In this document: positions 8,648 through 18,995 of the stretch, one piece after another | Numbering within the stretch: position 1 is the stretch's first letter | Layout: the number at the start of each line of letters is the position of its first letter | Source: Sphingopyxis sp. | Lineage (GTDB): Bacteria > Pseudomonadota > Alphaproteobacteria > Sphingomonadales > Sphingomonadaceae | Assembly: GCA_030145715.1 (NCBI GenBank) | Contig: JAIXHQ010000004.1 | Span: forward strand, 1-64,000 | Reading direction: 5' to 3' | DNA length: 64,000 bases | The notes under the pieces: model-generated | What the model was told of the DNA's origin: nothing | Databases searched by the model: none | The model's input: only the letters and a program-made list of their open reading frames with translations | Made by a program: the position numbers and the translations under genes

Positions 8648-9707
8648 CCAGCCCAGCCAGCCGCTGCGCCTGATCCTCGGCGATCAGCGCGTCGATCAGT
8701 TCGTCCATCGCGCCTTCGATGATTTCGGGCAGGCGATGGAGGGTCAGGTTGATGCGGTGGTCGGTCACGCGCCCCTGCGGGAAATTATAGGTGCGGATGC
8801 GTTCGGACCGGTCGCCCGACCCGACCATCGATTTGCGCGCCGACGCCTCGGCGCTGTGAATCTTCTCGCGCTCCAGATCATACAGGCGGGCGCGCAGCAC
8901 CTGCATCGCCTTTGCCCGATTCTTGTGCTGGCTGCGCTGGTCCTGCTGAATGACGACCAGGCCGGTCGGGATATGGGTGATGCGGATCGCCGAATCGGTC
9001 GTGTTGACGTGCTGGCCGCCCGCACCCGATGCGCGATAAATGTCGATCTTCAGGTCACTGTCGTTGATCGCGACATCGACCTCCTCGGCCTCCGGCAGCA
9101 CCGCGACGGTCGCCGCGCTGGTGTGGATGCGGCCCTGGCTTTCGGTCGCGGGGACGCGCTGAACGCGGTGGACGCCGCTTTCGAACTTCAGCTTCGCGAA
9201 CACGCCCTGCCCCGTCACCGACGCGACGACTTCCTTATACCCGCCGACCTCGGCCTCGTTCGCCGAAATCACCTCGACCTTCCACCCCTGTCCGTCGGCA
9301 TAGCGGCTGTACATGCGCAGCAGGTCGCCCGCGAACAGCGCCGCTTCATCGCCGCCGGTCCCGGCCCGGATTTCCAGCATCGCGGCGCGTTCGTCGGCGA
9401 CGTCCTTGGGCAACAGCCTGATCGCCAGGTCATGCTCGGCGGCGGGCAGCGCGGCTTCGATCGCCGCGATTTCCTCGGCCGCCATCGCCTTCATTTCGGG
9501 ATCGGCCAGCATCTCGTTCAGCGCCACCAATTCGCCGCGCAGCCGCACGACCTCACTCGCCGCCCTCGCGACGGGCTCCAGCTCGGCAAACTCCTTCGAC
9601 GCGGCGACGAAATCGGCGGGCGCCATGTCACCCGTCGCCATCCTCGCCTGCAAGGCGGCGTGGCGCTCGATGATGGCGTCGATCTGGCGTTCGGAAACGG
9701 AGGTCAT
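8640..9707 (-). CDS. prfA: peptide chain release factor 1
   Basis: A 355-residue class I release factor that reads UAA and UAG and triggers release of the nascent chain. The GGQ motif (residues 230-232) lies in SGAGGQHVN. The PAT tripeptide (186-188, in [13 protein letters not shown]) marks RF1 rather than RF2, which has SPF. The helical domain 1 and the stop-codon domain are complete, and length equals the family norm (360 in E. coli). It is followed by the overlapping prmC and preceded by hisS on the same strand, with a palindromic repeat in the 114-base spacer. Confidence 0.97.
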   Translation of the reverse strand: MTSVSERQIDAIIERHAALQARMATGDMAPADFVAASKEFAELEPVARAASEVVRLRGELVALNEMLADPEMKAMAAEEIAAIEAALPAAEHDLAIRLLPKDVADERAAMLEIRAGTGGDEAALFAGDLLRMYSRYADGQGWKVEVISANEAEVGGYKEVVASVTGQGVFAKLKFESGVHRVQRVPATESQGRIHTSAATVAVLPEAEEVDVAINDSDLKIDIYRASGAGGQHVNTTDSAIRITHIPTGLVVIQQDQRSQHKNRAKAMQVLRARLYDLEREKIHSAEASARKSMVGSGDRSERIRTYNFPQGRVTDHRINLTLHRLPEIIEGAMDELIDALIAEDQAQRLAGLGD

Positions 9708-9730
9708 CTTGTCGCTGTCATTTCAATTCT

Positions 9731-9805
9731 TCGTCATCCCGGACCTGATACGGGATCCATGGCCGCCTATGTCGTCTGGACCCCGGGTCAGGTCCGGGGT
9801 GACGA
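9731..9805. repeat. palindromic intergenic repeat between hisS and prfA
   Basis: Two 29-base arms (9731-9759 and 9777-9805) are inverted copies with four mismatches, separated by 17 bases. The arms begin TCGTCA(T/C)CCCGGACCTGA. Such GTCATCCCGG palindromes are common intergenic repeats in sphingomonads and related genomes. It fills most of the hisS-prfA spacer and would form a long hairpin in the operon mRNA, possibly protecting or terminating it. Confidence 0.8.
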
Positions 9806-9821
9806 TTGATCCATCCCCGAC

Positions 9822-11081
9822 CTAATGAAAGCCCAAACCGTCGACAACGGCGCTTACCTGGGCCAGAACATCGTCATGCGTTACCGACTGGGTCCTGACC
9901 ACGGCCTTGTCATCGATCCATCGCAGCGACATCAGGACATGGGCGTTGATCTTCGTCGCCTTGTCGTATCGCTTGCGCGCCGAACCCGTTGCGATCATGT
10001 CGGCCGACAGGTCATGGAGCCGGAGAGCCGTCGCGATCCTTTGCGCCGCCGGAATGGCAAGGTCGTCCTCGACCGCCAGAATGACGTTCAAGGGATCGAC
10101 TTTCGGTTCATCGATCAACATCGCCAGCCGCTCGATCCCCGCCGCCCAGCCGACCGCCGCGGTCGGCGGACCGCCCAGCGCCTCGATCAGCCCGTCGTAA
10201 CGCCCGCCGCCCAGCACCGTGCCCTGCGCGCCCAGCCGGTCGGTGACGAATTCGAACGCGGTATGGCGATAATAGTCCAGCCCGCGCACCAGCCGCGCAT
10301 TGCGTTCCCACGCCACGCCCGCGGCATCAAGGCCGGCGGTGACAGCGCCAAAGAAATCCTGTGCTTCGCCGGTCAGAAACGCATCGATGTCGGGCGCGCT
10401 GTCGGCGATCGGGCGATCCTGCGGGTCCTTGCTGTCGAGGATGCGCAGCGGATTCTTGTCGAGCCGCGCCAGGCTGTCCTCGCTCAGGCTCGCGCGATGC
10501 CCCTCGAAATGTTCGACCAGCGCCGCGCGCCACGCATCGCGGCTTTCCGCATCGCCCAGCGTGTTGAGCGTCAGCGTCACGCCGTCGGCGATGCCCAATT
10601 GCTTCAAAAGCTGGTCCGCGAACATCAGCAGTTCGGCATCGGCCAGCGGACTGTCGCTGCCCAGCACTTCGGCATCGAGTTGATGAAACTGGCGATAGCG
10701 CCCCTTTTGCGGCCGTTCGTACCGGAACAAGGGCCCGTGCGTCGCGACCTTCAGCGGCGCGAACTGCTGCCAGCCGTTGGTGATATAGGCGCGCGCGATG
10801 CCCGCGGTAAATTCGGGGCGCAGCGTGACGGATTCGCCGCCGCGATCCTCGAACGAATACATTTCCTTCGACACGACGTCGGTCGTCTCGCCCAGCGAGC
10901 GCGCGAACACGGCGGTCGGCTCGATCACCGGCACCTCGACCCGCTTGAAACCATAAAGGCGGCGGACCCGGTCAAAGGCGCCGACGACATGCGCGAAGCG
11001 GTCGGCGAAATCGCCCAGCATGTCCTGGGTGCCGCGCACGGCCTGCGGCGTCGGGATTTTCGCGGATTTATCCTTGCTCAT
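9822..11081 (-). CDS. hisS: histidine-tRNA ligase
   Basis: A 419-residue class II aminoacyl-tRNA synthetase that charges tRNA-His. Visible marks are the N-terminal AVRGTQDML (residues 14-22), motif 2 [18 protein letters not shown] (119-136), the histidine-specific [13 protein letters not shown], and motif 3 [14 protein letters not shown] with [11 protein letters not shown]-terminal anticodon-binding domain covers roughly the last 95 residues. The ATG at 11081 gives the normal length (424 in E. coli); the frame stays open upstream, but those residues are low-complexity and overlap the divergent peptidase gene. It is first in the minus-strand group hisS-prfA-prmC. Confidence 0.96.
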   Translation of the reverse strand: MSKDKSAKIPTPQAVRGTQDMLGDFADRFAHVVGAFDRVRRLYGFKRVEVPVIEPTAVFARSLGETTDVVSKEMYSFEDRGGESVTLRPEFTAGIARAYITNGWQQFAPLKVATHGPLFRYERPQKGRYRQFHQLDAEVLGSDSPLADAELLMFADQLLKQLGIADGVTLTLNTLGDAESRDAWRAALVEHFEGHRASLSEDSLARLDKNPLRILDSKDPQDRPIADSAPDIDAFLTGEAQDFFGAVTAGLDAAGVAWERNARLVRGLDYYRHTAFEFVTDRLGAQGTVLGGGRYDGLIEALGGPPTAAVGWAAGIERLAMLIDEPKVDPLNVILAVEDDLAIPAAQRIATALRLHDLSADMIATGSARKRYDKATKINAHVLMSLRWIDDKAVVRTQSVTHDDVLAQVSAVVDGLGFH

Positions 11082-11174
11082 GCGCCGCGCGTCTAATGGT
11101 TTTTCGCCGAAAGGCAAAGGGCGGTTGCGGACCGCCCGCTGGACCTTGCGATGAATTAAAGGCAGAGGATGGCC

Positions 11175-13112
11175 ATGAAAAAAACCCTGTTCGTCGCAGC
11201 GGCCCTCCTCGCCGCACCCGCCGTCCTTTCCTCCCCCCTCGCCGCCCAGGATGGCAACAGCCGCCCGCAACCGGTGGTTCAGCCGCTGACGGTCCCGCTG
11301 CCCGCCGACAAACCCTATCCCGGCACGATGCTGTTAAAGGTCGATGCCACCGATTTCGCGCGCGGCATATTTCATGTGCGACAGACGATCCCGGTGGCAA
11401 AGACCGGCCGGATCACCCTTCTCTATCCCGAATGGCTGCCCGGCAAGCACGCCCCGCGCGGCGCGATCGCAGAGGTCGCGGGGTTCAAGGCATCGGCGGA
11501 TGGAAAGCCGCTGACGTGGACGCGCCAGCCGACCGACGTCTATGCCTTTGACATCGACGTGCCGACGGGGGTCAAAAGCATCGACGTCGCCTTTGATTTC
11601 CTGTCGCCGACGCGGACGAGCGAGGGCCGCGTCGTCGTCACCCCGGCGATGATGAACCTGCAATGGGAACAGGTCAGCCTGTATCCCGCCGGATATTTCA
11701 CGCGGGGCATCCCGGTGCAGCTCGACGTCACCCTGCCCGACGGCTGGACCGGCGCAGCGGCGCTCGACGGTCTGAAACAGTCGGGCAACCGCTATAGCTT
11801 TGCGCCGACCAGTTATGAAACGCTGATCGACAGCCCGATGTTCGCGGGTCGCCATTTCCGCAAATGGGATCTTGGCAACCGGGTGACGCTGAACGTCGTC
11901 GCCGACGAAGCGAAATATCTGGAGGCCAGCCCCGACCATATCGCGCGCCACGCCGCGCTGGTGTCCGAAACGGTCGCGCTGTTCGGTGTGCGGCATTTCG
12001 ACCGCTATGAATTTCTGCTCGCGCTGACCGACGAAATGGGCGGCATCGGGCTGGAACATCACCGCAGCAGCGAAAACAGCCGCAACCCGGACTATTTTAC
12101 CAAATGGAATGACAATGACAGCGAGCGCGGACTGCTCCCGCACGAACTCGTCCATAGCTGGAACGGCAAATATCGCCGCCCCGACAAATTGTGGACGCCC
12201 GATTACCGCACCCCGATGCAGGGCAATCTTCTGTGGGTTTATGAAGGTCAGACCAGTTACTGGGACCTGGTCCTCGCGGGCCGATCGGGCATCCAGTCCA
12301 AGGAGATGATCCTCGCCGAATGGGCAAGCTACGCAGGGAATTACAGCGTCCAGGCGGGGCGCCAGTGGCGATCGGTCGAGGACACGACGCTCGACCCCGT
12401 CATCGCCGCCCGCAAGCCCAAGCCCTTCGCCAGTTGGTCGCGCAGCGAGGATTATTATAACGAAGGGTCGCTGATGTGGCTGGAAGCGGACATGCTGATC
12501 CGTCAGGCGACGAAGAACGGCCGGAGCCTCGACGATTTCGCCCGCGCCTTTTTCGGCGGCCGCGAAGGCGACTGGGGGCAGAGCGGCTATGATTTCGACG
12601 ATGTCGTCGCGGCGCTGAACGCGGTCCACCCCTATGACTGGGCGGGTTTCCTGCGCACACGGATGCAGGGGACGGGCCAACCGGCGCCGGTCGGGGGGAT
12701 CGAGCGCGCGGGATACCGGCTGGTGTGGCGCGATGCGCCCAACGCCTATGACCGCGATCGCATGATACAGGCGAAAAATGCCGATCTGACCTATTCGCTG
12801 GGCCTGACGATCGACAAGGACGGCGTCGCCACCGGCATCCTGTGGGACGGCCCTGCGTTCCGCGCCGACATCGTCAACGGGGCAAAGATCGTCGCGGTCG
12901 ATGGGCTGAGCTATAGCCGCGAACGGATCGAAGCCGCCATTCGCGCCGCGACCGACGGCAAGACCCCGGTGCGGCTGCTGATCGAACGGGCCGGGCGCTA
13001 CCGCAATGTCGAGATCGCCTATCCGGGCGGGCTGCGTTGGCCGCACCTCGAAAAAACGGGGAGTGGCCCCGACTGGTTCGATCAGCTATTGGCGCCGCGC
13101 CGCCGACTGTAA
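11175..13112 (+). CDS. M61 family metallopeptidase (glycyl aminopeptidase type)
   Basis: A 645-residue exported zinc peptidase. The signal peptide is [20 protein letters not shown], cut near PLAAQ. The zinc motif HELVH is at about 323-327 ([13 protein letters not shown]), with [10 protein letters not shown] ~35 residues later giving the third ligand. A C-terminal PDZ-like domain spans about 525-600 ([19 protein letters not shown]). M61 enzymes are periplasmic aminopeptidases preferring N-terminal glycine or alanine. AGAGGA five bases before the ATG at 11175 favours this start over the in-frame ATG at 11169. The gene is divergent from hisS with a 93-base gap. Confidence 0.92.
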   Translation: MKKTLFVAAALLAAPAVLSSPLAAQDGNSRPQPVVQPLTVPLPADKPYPGTMLLKVDATDFARGIFHVRQTIPVAKTGRITLLYPEWLPGKHAPRGAIAEVAGFKASADGKPLTWTRQPTDVYAFDIDVPTGVKSIDVAFDFLSPTRTSEGRVVVTPAMMNLQWEQVSLYPAGYFTRGIPVQLDVTLPDGWTGAAALDGLKQSGNRYSFAPTSYETLIDSPMFAGRHFRKWDLGNRVTLNVVADEAKYLEASPDHIARHAALVSETVALFGVRHFDRYEFLLALTDEMGGIGLEHHRSSENSRNPDYFTKWNDNDSERGLLPHELVHSWNGKYRRPDKLWTPDYRTPMQGNLLWVYEGQTSYWDLVLAGRSGIQSKEMILAEWASYAGNYSVQAGRQWRSVEDTTLDPVIAARKPKPFASWSRSEDYYNEGSLMWLEADMLIRQATKNGRSLDDFARAFFGGREGDWGQSGYDFDDVVAALNAVHPYDWAGFLRTRMQGTGQPAPVGGIERAGYRLVWRDAPNAYDRDRMIQAKNADLTYSLGLTIDKDGVATGILWDGPAFRADIVNGAKIVAVDGLSYSRERIEAAIRAATDGKTPVRLLIERAGRYRNVEIAYPGGLRWPHLEKTGSGPDWFDQLLAPRRRL

Positions 13113-13152
13113 AAGATTCGGCGGCGAACAGAACAAAGGACTTAATTCTCCC

Positions 13153-13689
13153 ATGCGCATCGATCTGATTCCCGCCGGCGACAGCCCGCCCGACAGCCTG
13201 AACGTCCTGATCGAAGTTCCGATCGGCGGTGAACCGGTGAAATATGAATTCGACAAGGACAGCGGCGCGCTGTTTGTCGACCGTTTCCTGCACACCCCGA
13301 TGCGCTATCCCGCCAATTACGGTTTTGTGCCGCATACGCTGGGCGAAGATGGCGATCCGCTTGACGCGCTGGTCGTTGCGCGTTCGCCGATCATTGCCGG
13401 CGCGGTGGTAAAATGCCGCCCGATCGGCGTGCTGATGATGGAAGATGACGCCGGCGGTGACGAAAAGCTGCTGTGCGTGCCGGTGAACAAGACATTTCCT
13501 TATTATGCCGACGTCGCCAGCTACACCGACATGCCGCCGATCGTGCTGCAACAGATCGAGCATTTCTTTACCCACTATAAGGATCTGGAACCCGGCAAAT
13601 GGGCAAAGCTCAACGGCTGGGGCGATGCCGATGAAGCCAAGCGCATCATCGTCGAATGCATCGAACGGGCAAAGAAGACGGGTCTCTAA
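13153..13689 (+). CDS. ppa: inorganic pyrophosphatase
   Basis: A 178-residue family I soluble pyrophosphatase that hydrolyses pyrophosphate to phosphate and drives biosynthetic reactions in the cytosol. The signature EDGDPLDALV (Mg-binding aspartates) follows YPANYGFVPHTLG. KYEFDKDSGALFVDR at the N-terminus is characteristic. Length is normal for bacterial hexameric enzymes (175-178). The ATG at 13153 is preferred over in-frame upstream starts, which would run into the end of the M61 gene. Confidence 0.97.
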   Translation: MRIDLIPAGDSPPDSLNVLIEVPIGGEPVKYEFDKDSGALFVDRFLHTPMRYPANYGFVPHTLGEDGDPLDALVVARSPIIAGAVVKCRPIGVLMMEDDAGGDEKLLCVPVNKTFPYYADVASYTDMPPIVLQQIEHFFTHYKDLEPGKWAKLNGWGDADEAKRIIVECIERAKKTGL

Positions 13690-13697
13690 CGACCGCA

Positions 13698-13768
13698 TCA
13701 TCGCGAGCGAAGCAAGGCCATCCACGGGGACCGACCCGCTCCGGATCGCCCCGCTTCGCTCTCGATGA
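13698..13768. repeat. inverted repeat between convergent ppa and mscS
   Basis: Arms 13698-13712 (TCATCGCGAGCGAAG) and 13754-13768 (CTTCGCTCTCGATGA) pair with one mismatch around a 41-base GC-rich middle. It belongs to the common CATCGCGAGCGAAGC type of intergenic palindrome seen in alphaproteobacteria. It fills the 85-base gap between two convergent genes and may act as a bidirectional terminator. Confidence 0.7.
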
Positions 13769-13774
13769 CGAATT

Positions 13775-14701
13775 TCAACCGGCGGACATATCCTCATCCG
13801 GCAACAGCCGCACATCCTGCCGGGGATAGGGGATGCGGATTCCCGCTTCCTTGAACCGGTCCCAGATGCCTAGGAAAACCTCGCCCTGGATATTGCCCAG
13901 CCCCGCTTCGGGGTCGGAAATCCAGATACGCAGTTCATGTTCGACCGCCCGCTCGCCAAAGGCGGTGATCCACACCGCCGGTTCGGGTTCGTTCAGGATG
14001 CGCGGATTGCCCTCAGCCGTTTCGATAATCAGCCGCTGCGCCAGCCGCAGATCGGCGTCATAGGGCACCGGGATACGCATCCGCACCCGCACCTCCGGGC
14101 TGGCATAGCTCCAGTTTTCCACCGGCTGAGTCATCAGCAATTCGTTCGGGATCAGATGTTTTTTGCCGTCGCGGGTCACGACATTGACCGCGCGCACCCC
14201 GATCTTTGCGACCCGTCCCACATTGGGTACGCCGCCGGGCGCCGCACCGCCGCCCATGCTGCTGCCGTCGCCGACGACGACGATGTCGCCGGGCTTGATC
14301 GAACGGTCCATCAACAGGATGATCCCCGCGATCAAATTGCCGACCGTTTTTTGCAGGCCGAAACCGATCGCAAGGCCCGCCGCGCCGGAAAAGACCGCGA
14401 GCGCGGTCAAATCGATGCCGAGCAGGTCGATGCCCAGCAGCAAGGCCAGCGTGAACAGCGCGATCGCGATCAGCTTTTCGGTCAGCAGCCGCTGCGTCTG
14501 GTCGATACGGGTGTTGCGGCGCAGCAGCCATTTGATCGCCCGCAGCAACAGCTTGACCGCGATATACAGCAGGACCGCGACGATGATCGTCGAAAAAATG
14601 CCGTAAAGCGACAGGCGATAGGCCCCGACGTCCAGGCCGATCGCCTTCATCGCGGCGACGGTGCCGTCCACGCCCTGTCGCAGGCCCTGACCCGCGCTCA
14701 T
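13775..14701 (-). CDS. small-conductance mechanosensitive channel (MscS family)
   Basis: A 308-residue inner-membrane channel that opens under membrane tension and protects from osmotic downshift. Helices lie near residues 28-50, 72-92 and 95-125; the last holds the pore-lining pattern FSGAAGLAIGFGLQKTVGNLIAG. The beta domain begins at KPGDIVVVGDG and shows a family variation: a glycine-rich insertion (GSSMGGGAAPGGVPN) before GRVAKIGVRAVNVVTRDGKKHLIPNE. The start at 14701 overlaps the metC stop by four bases (ATGA), which selects it over upstream in-frame starts. The biological link to metC is unclear. Confidence 0.93.
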   Translation of the reverse strand: MSAGQGLRQGVDGTVAAMKAIGLDVGAYRLSLYGIFSTIIVAVLLYIAVKLLLRAIKWLLRRNTRIDQTQRLLTEKLIAIALFTLALLLGIDLLGIDLTALAVFSGAAGLAIGFGLQKTVGNLIAGIILLMDRSIKPGDIVVVGDGSSMGGGAAPGGVPNVGRVAKIGVRAVNVVTRDGKKHLIPNELLMTQPVENWSYASPEVRVRMRIPVPYDADLRLAQRLIIETAEGNPRILNEPEPAVWITAFGERAVEHELRIWISDPEAGLGNIQGEVFLGIWDRFKEAGIRIPYPRQDVRLLPDEDMSAG

Positions 14702-15897
14702 ATCGCCGCGAATCCCTGTTCCAGATCGGCGATCAGATCGGCGGGATCCTCCAGCCCGATCGACAGGCGAATCAGCGGGTCGGGATCGGACCATGTCGTC
14801 GCGGTCCGGATGTCCGCCGGGTTGCTGGGGACGATCAGGCTTTCATAGCCGCCCCAACTGAACCCGATGCCGAACAGCGACAGCGAATCGATGAAGCGGG
14901 TCCGGGCCGCCTCGTCGCCGCCCTTCAGCGTAAAGCCGAACAGGCCGCTGGTGCCGGCAAAGTCGCGCGACCAGATGCCATGCCCCGGATCGCCGGGCAG
15001 GGCGGGATGCAGCACGCGGGCGACCTCTTCGCGTGCGGCCAGCCAGCGCGCGACCGCAAGGCCGTTTTCGCCGTGCCGCTGCATCCGCACGTCCAGCGTG
15101 CGAAGGCCGCGCAGCATCAGTGCGCAATCGTCGGGCGATACCGACAGGCCAAGCTGATAGGTCGCCTGGCGCAGCCGCGGCCACAGCGCCTTGCTGGCGG
15201 TCAGCGATCCCATCATCGCGTCGCTGTGCCCGCCGACATATTTGGTCAGGCTCATCACCGCCACGTCGACGCCATGCCGGAACGCCGGAAACAACAGCGG
15301 CGTCGCCCAGGTGTTGTCGAGCATCGTCGTCACGCCCCGACCGCGCGCGGCGGCGACGATCGCGGGAATATCCTGCACCTCGAATGTCAGGCTGCCCGGC
15401 GATTCGAGAAAGATCAGCTTTGTCTCCGGCCGGATCAGATCGGCTATCGCCGCGCCGACACAGGGGTCGTAATAGCTTGTCTCGACCCCCAGCCGCGCAA
15501 GCATTCCGTTGCAGAAAGAACGCGTCGGTTCATAGGCGCTGTCGACCATCAACAGATGGTCGCCCGGCGACAAGAGCGCCAGCAGCCCGGCCGAAATCGC
15601 CGCGACGCCCGATGGATAGAGCAAGGTCCCCTCGCTTCCGGGTTCCATCATCGTCAACGCATCGGCAAGCGCCCACACCGTCGGCGTCCCGCGCCGCCCA
15701 TAATATAATTTGTCGTGGGTGGCGTGGCCGCGCGTCTTCAGGTCGGCGATATTGTCGTACAGGATCGTCGAAGCGCGCCACACGGGCGGATTGACGACGC
15801 CGCCGCCCAGTCGGGGATCGCCGGTCCATTCGGGACGGCGACCGCCCTGCACCAATTTCGTTGCAGGGCGGAGGCTTTCGTCGTCGCTATTGCTCAT
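14698..15897 (-). CDS. metC: cystathionine beta-lyase
   Basis: A 399-residue PLP-dependent lyase that converts cystathionine to homocysteine, pyruvate and ammonia in methionine synthesis. The PLP lysine is K219 in MSLTKYVGGHSD, and the ring-binding D194 lies in TMLDNTW. The YYGRRGTPT block (65-73) and SWGGYESL near the C-terminus favour MetC over cystathionine gamma-synthase. Length agrees with the family (395 in E. coli). It overlaps mscS downstream by four bases and lies 88 bases from sseA on the same strand, so a small sulfur-metabolism group is likely. Confidence 0.9.
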   Translation of the reverse strand: MSNSDDESLRPATKLVQGGRRPEWTGDPRLGGGVVNPPVWRASTILYDNIADLKTRGHATHDKLYYGRRGTPTVWALADALTMMEPGSEGTLLYPSGVAAISAGLLALLSPGDHLLMVDSAYEPTRSFCNGMLARLGVETSYYDPCVGAAIADLIRPETKLIFLESPGSLTFEVQDIPAIVAAARGRGVTTMLDNTWATPLLFPAFRHGVDVAVMSLTKYVGGHSDAMMGSLTASKALWPRLRQATYQLGLSVSPDDCALMLRGLRTLDVRMQRHGENGLAVARWLAAREEVARVLHPALPGDPGHGIWSRDFAGTSGLFGFTLKGGDEAARTRFIDSLSLFGIGFSWGGYESLIVPSNPADIRTATTWSDPDPLIRLSIGLEDPADLIADLEQGFAAI

Positions 15898-15985
15898 GCC
15901 CGCCTTGTTAGCGGAGCGCCGGGCAAAATCCAGTGGTCGCTATAGGCGCGTCGCCGCCGACGATCGCGGGCGACCCCTGAAATTT

Positions 15986-16828
15986 TCAAGCCGCGCCGGT
16001 CGCTTTGGGCGTTGCGGGGTCGGCGCCCCATTCGGTCCAACTGCCGTCGTAAACGGCGACATCATCCTTGCCGATCAGATGCGCGCCGAACGCCAGCACG
16101 GTCGCGGTCATGCCGCTGCCGCATGTCGTCACCAGCGGCTTGTCCAGGTCCACGCCCGCGTCGGTAAAGGCCGCTTTCAACGCATCGCCCTGTTTCCATG
16201 TGCCATCGGCATTGAACAACTGGCTGTGCGGCAGGCTGCGCGAATTGGGGATGTGACCGGGTGCCAGGCCGGGACGCGGGTCGCGTTCCTCGCCGGTGAA
16301 ACGGGCGGCGGGGCGGGCATCGGCCACCTGTTCGGCGCCGCTGTCGACATTCGCCAGCATCTGGTCCTTGGTGCGGACCGCCTTCGCATCGCGCCACACG
16401 GTGAAATGGCGGTGGCGCAGCGTCTGCTTGCCCATTTCAAGGCCGCGCCCTTCGGCCTTCCATTTGGCGAGGCCGCCGTCGAGCAATGCGACGTCATGGG
16501 CACCGAACAATTTGAGCAGCCACCAGGCGCGCGCCGCGCTTTTCAGCGGGCTGTCGTCGTAAAGGACGATGCGGCTGCCGTCGCCCAGCCCGAGCGATTG
16601 CATACGACTCGCGAATTTCTCGGCCGGAGGGGCCATGTTTTCGACGCTGTTCGACGTATCGGTCAGTTCGGCCAGGTCCATGAAGACCGCGCCGGGGATG
16701 TGTCCCGCTTCATATTCGGCGCGTGCGTCGCGCCCTTCCGCTGAAAGAAATTTCGTCGCATCGACGACCCGCAGGTCCGATGCCCCCAGTTCGCGTTCCA
16801 GCCAGTCGGTTGAGACCAAGGCGTCCAT
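15986..16828 (-). CDS. sseA: 3-mercaptopyruvate sulfurtransferase
   Basis: A 280-residue tandem rhodanese that moves sulfur from 3-mercaptopyruvate to thiol acceptors or cyanide. The N-terminal, inactive rhodanese domain covers about 1-130 (EAGHIPGAVFMDL); the catalytic domain has C236 in CGSGMTA, the SseA-type loop (CGSGVTA in E. coli), which separates it from thiosulfate sulfurtransferases. The length is as in E. coli (281). It precedes metC on the same strand. Confidence 0.92.
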   Translation of the reverse strand: MDALVSTDWLERELGASDLRVVDATKFLSAEGRDARAEYEAGHIPGAVFMDLAELTDTSNSVENMAPPAEKFASRMQSLGLGDGSRIVLYDDSPLKSAARAWWLLKLFGAHDVALLDGGLAKWKAEGRGLEMGKQTLRHRHFTVWRDAKAVRTKDQMLANVDSGAEQVADARPAARFTGEERDPRPGLAPGHIPNSRSLPHSQLFNADGTWKQGDALKAAFTDAGVDLDKPLVTTCGSGMTATVLAFGAHLIGKDDVAVYDGSWTEWGADPATPKATGAA

Positions 16829-17007
16829 GTCATGCTCCTGTTACGACCGTTCGGGAACCTGTTGCCTGTCCCTCGCCCGGCCATCCTGCTGTGGCTCTTT
16901 GTCTTTCCGGGGGATGGGCAGCCTATGCCTCCACCGACGCATTTTCAAGCGCGGGTCGAACCTGCCTCAGTCAATGCTGCGCCGCAACAAAAAAGCGGCT
17001 GTTAAGA

Positions 17008-18360
17008 TTATTGGGTGCGGCGAATCGCGGTCGATCGGGCGCCGGGCCGATCGACGACATAGGTCGCGCGGTCGAGCGGCAGCGGCGCGAGCTTGTCGGC
17101 GCCCAGTTCGCGCCCGACGACGAAACTTCCGGCATTCTGGCCGAACGCATCGCCCTCGCCATCCCAATGATAGGTCACATCAAAAGCCATGACCGGCACC
17201 AAAACCCCCCGCCCCCCCATCATCAGCGGCTCGATTCCGGCGCGCGACAGCATCGCCTCGCTCGACAATTGCTCACCGGCGCCGGGCGCGAGCGTGATGT
17301 CGTCACGCAAAACGCTGCCGCCCGCGCCATCGAAGAAACGGCCGAGCACGGCTTCGGGCATCGCCGAGCCCTGGTTGAGGGCGATTCGGACCATCAGCCC
17401 GGTCGCCGCGGCGCTGCCCTGATTGACGAGGTTCAGCGCAAAGCCGACCACGACATGATCGGGCTGGACCCGGATGCTGAGGATTTCGAGCGCCATGCCG
17501 ACAATCGCGCGCTTTTCCTCGACCGCGCGCGTGACCAGCGGCGATGCCGCCGGGCCAGCGCCTTGAGGCGAAGCGACGGGAGCAGGTGCGGCGGGCGCGG
17601 CAGGCGGAGGCGCAGCGGGCCTCGCGGACGGCAGGGCGGCGCGTGGCGCGGGACGGGGCGCGGCGGGATGGGGCGTGGCGGGAAGCGGCGCGTCGTCCAC
17701 CTCGTCGATGGTCGGGACGCCGGGCGCGGCGCGGCGGCGCCAGTACCAGAAACCCGCACCAAGAGCCGCAAGCACGGCCATGATCCACGCCCAGAGCGGC
17801 GTGCCCGTACGCGGCGGCGCAGCACGTGGCGGCTGCGCCTGATCCGCCACGGCGATCGCGGCGGACGGCGCAGCTTCGACCGGCGCGGCAGGTTGATCTG
17901 CACCAGGTTGCGGCGGCGGGCTTTCCTGTGCCGCCGGCGCGGCTGGCCCTGTTGCGCCGACATCGGGGTTGCGCGGACCGGGGGGTGCGGGCTGCCGGAT
18001 GGCCTTTGTGGTGGCAGGCGCAGGCTGCGCCGACTCTGCTGGCTGGGTGGGAACGACGCGCGGCGGAGGCGGAGCGGTCTGCGCGGCGGGGCGTTCGGCG
18101 GGACCGACCGGCGGCAAGCCGTTGTCCGCCGGACCCTGCACGCCGGGCGTACGACCGTCGTCGGCGGGCGGAAGGCGGAAATCGAGCGGGCGCGACGCGG
18201 GCGGCGGTGATGCGGGCGTCCCGTTTTCCTGCGCCATCACCGACGGATTTCCGGCAACCAGCGAAAGGGCCAACGCAGCGGACGCGAGCGCAACCGGAGC
18301 GAGCGCCATCCGCGGCGAACTCACCGCCCCGCGTCCCTGCCGCTTCATTCCGTCCGTCAT
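17008..18360 (-). CDS. proline-rich membrane protein of unknown function
   Basis: A 450-residue protein with, in order: a signal-like hydrophobic stretch (about 18-42), a long Pro/Ala-rich linker (about 45-205), one transmembrane helix (PLWAWIMAVLAALGAGFWYW), a second Pro/Ala-rich linker, and a folded C-terminal domain of about 170 residues with beta-type strands (VQPDHVVVGFALNLVNQGSA). No known family was identified. The architecture suggests an envelope or periplasm-spanning protein with a cytosolic sensor or scaffold domain, but orientation is not certain. ATG at 18360 is chosen because GGAAG lies upstream. It is divergent from queF. Confidence 0.75.
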   Translation of the reverse strand: MTDGMKRQGRGAVSSPRMALAPVALASAALALSLVAGNPSVMAQENGTPASPPPASRPLDFRLPPADDGRTPGVQGPADNGLPPVGPAERPAAQTAPPPPRVVPTQPAESAQPAPATTKAIRQPAPPGPRNPDVGATGPAAPAAQESPPPQPGADQPAAPVEAAPSAAIAVADQAQPPRAAPPRTGTPLWAWIMAVLAALGAGFWYWRRRAAPGVPTIDEVDDAPLPATPHPAAPRPAPRAALPSARPAAPPPAAPAAPAPVASPQGAGPAASPLVTRAVEEKRAIVGMALEILSIRVQPDHVVVGFALNLVNQGSAAATGLMVRIALNQGSAMPEAVLGRFFDGAGGSVLRDDITLAPGAGEQLSSEAMLSRAGIEPLMMGGRGVLVPVMAFDVTYHWDGEGDAFGQNAGSFVVGRELGADKLAPLPLDRATYVVDRPGARSTAIRRTQ

Positions 18361-18479
18361 TCCGCTTCCACGATCCAGATCATGTCCATGCGCCCGGCAC
18401 CGCCGAATCGGCGCCGAACCGAGCCGTGCCATCCAACGACGTCGGTGACATCGGCCGCGCTGCGCACTAGAGCCTTTCC

Positions 18480-18950
18480 ATGACCGATTCCACCCCTACG
18501 CCGCTCATGCCCAAACATCTTGGCCAATCGAGCGAACTTCCCGCCGCGCCCGAGGCCGCGGTTCTCGATTATGTTCCCAATCCGCGCGCGGGCGAATTAT
18601 ATCTGGTCCGCTTTGCCGCGCCCGAATTCACGTCGCTCTGCCCCGTCACCGGCCAGCCCGATTTCGCGCATCTGGTCATCGACTATGCGCCGGGTGACAC
18701 GATCGTCGAATCGAAAAGCCTGAAGCTGTTTCTGGGCAGTTTTCGCAATCACGCGGGCTTTCACGAGGATTGCACCGTCGGCATCGGACGCCGCCTGTTC
18801 GACGAGATGCAGCCCCGCTGGCTGCGCATCGGCGGATATTGGTATCCGCGCGGCGGCATCCCGATCGATGTCTTCTGGCAATCGGCCGCGCCGCCCGCAG
18901 ACCTGTGGCTTCCCGATCAGGGGGTCGCACCCTATCGCGGGCGCGGATGA
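18480..18950 (+). CDS. queF: NADPH-dependent 7-cyano-7-deazaguanine reductase
   Basis: A 156-residue unimodular QueF of the T-fold superfamily that reduces preQ0 to preQ1 for queuosine in tRNA. The catalytic cysteine C54 ([14 protein letters not shown]) and D61 are present, as is the QueF NADPH motif ESKSLKLFL (77-85) and the substrate-binding HE at 95-96. Length fits the short type (about 150) rather than the E. coli bimodular form (282). The other queuosine genes are not in this window. The start has no strong ribosome binding site but gives the family length. Confidence 0.95.
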   Translation: MTDSTPTPLMPKHLGQSSELPAAPEAAVLDYVPNPRAGELYLVRFAAPEFTSLCPVTGQPDFAHLVIDYAPGDTIVESKSLKLFLGSFRNHAGFHEDCTVGIGRRLFDEMQPRWLRIGGYWYPRGGIPIDVFWQSAAPPADLWLPDQGVAPYRGRG

Positions 18951-18995
18951 TGATTCATCTTTTCGTCATAGAATATTGACATTATTGTAAGTGAT

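Noticed and set aside
16975..17007. GCCGC-TTTTTTGTT-GCGGC hairpin after the proline-rich protein gene
   Set aside because: The T-run lies in the loop, not after the stem, so it does not qualify as an intrinsic terminator.
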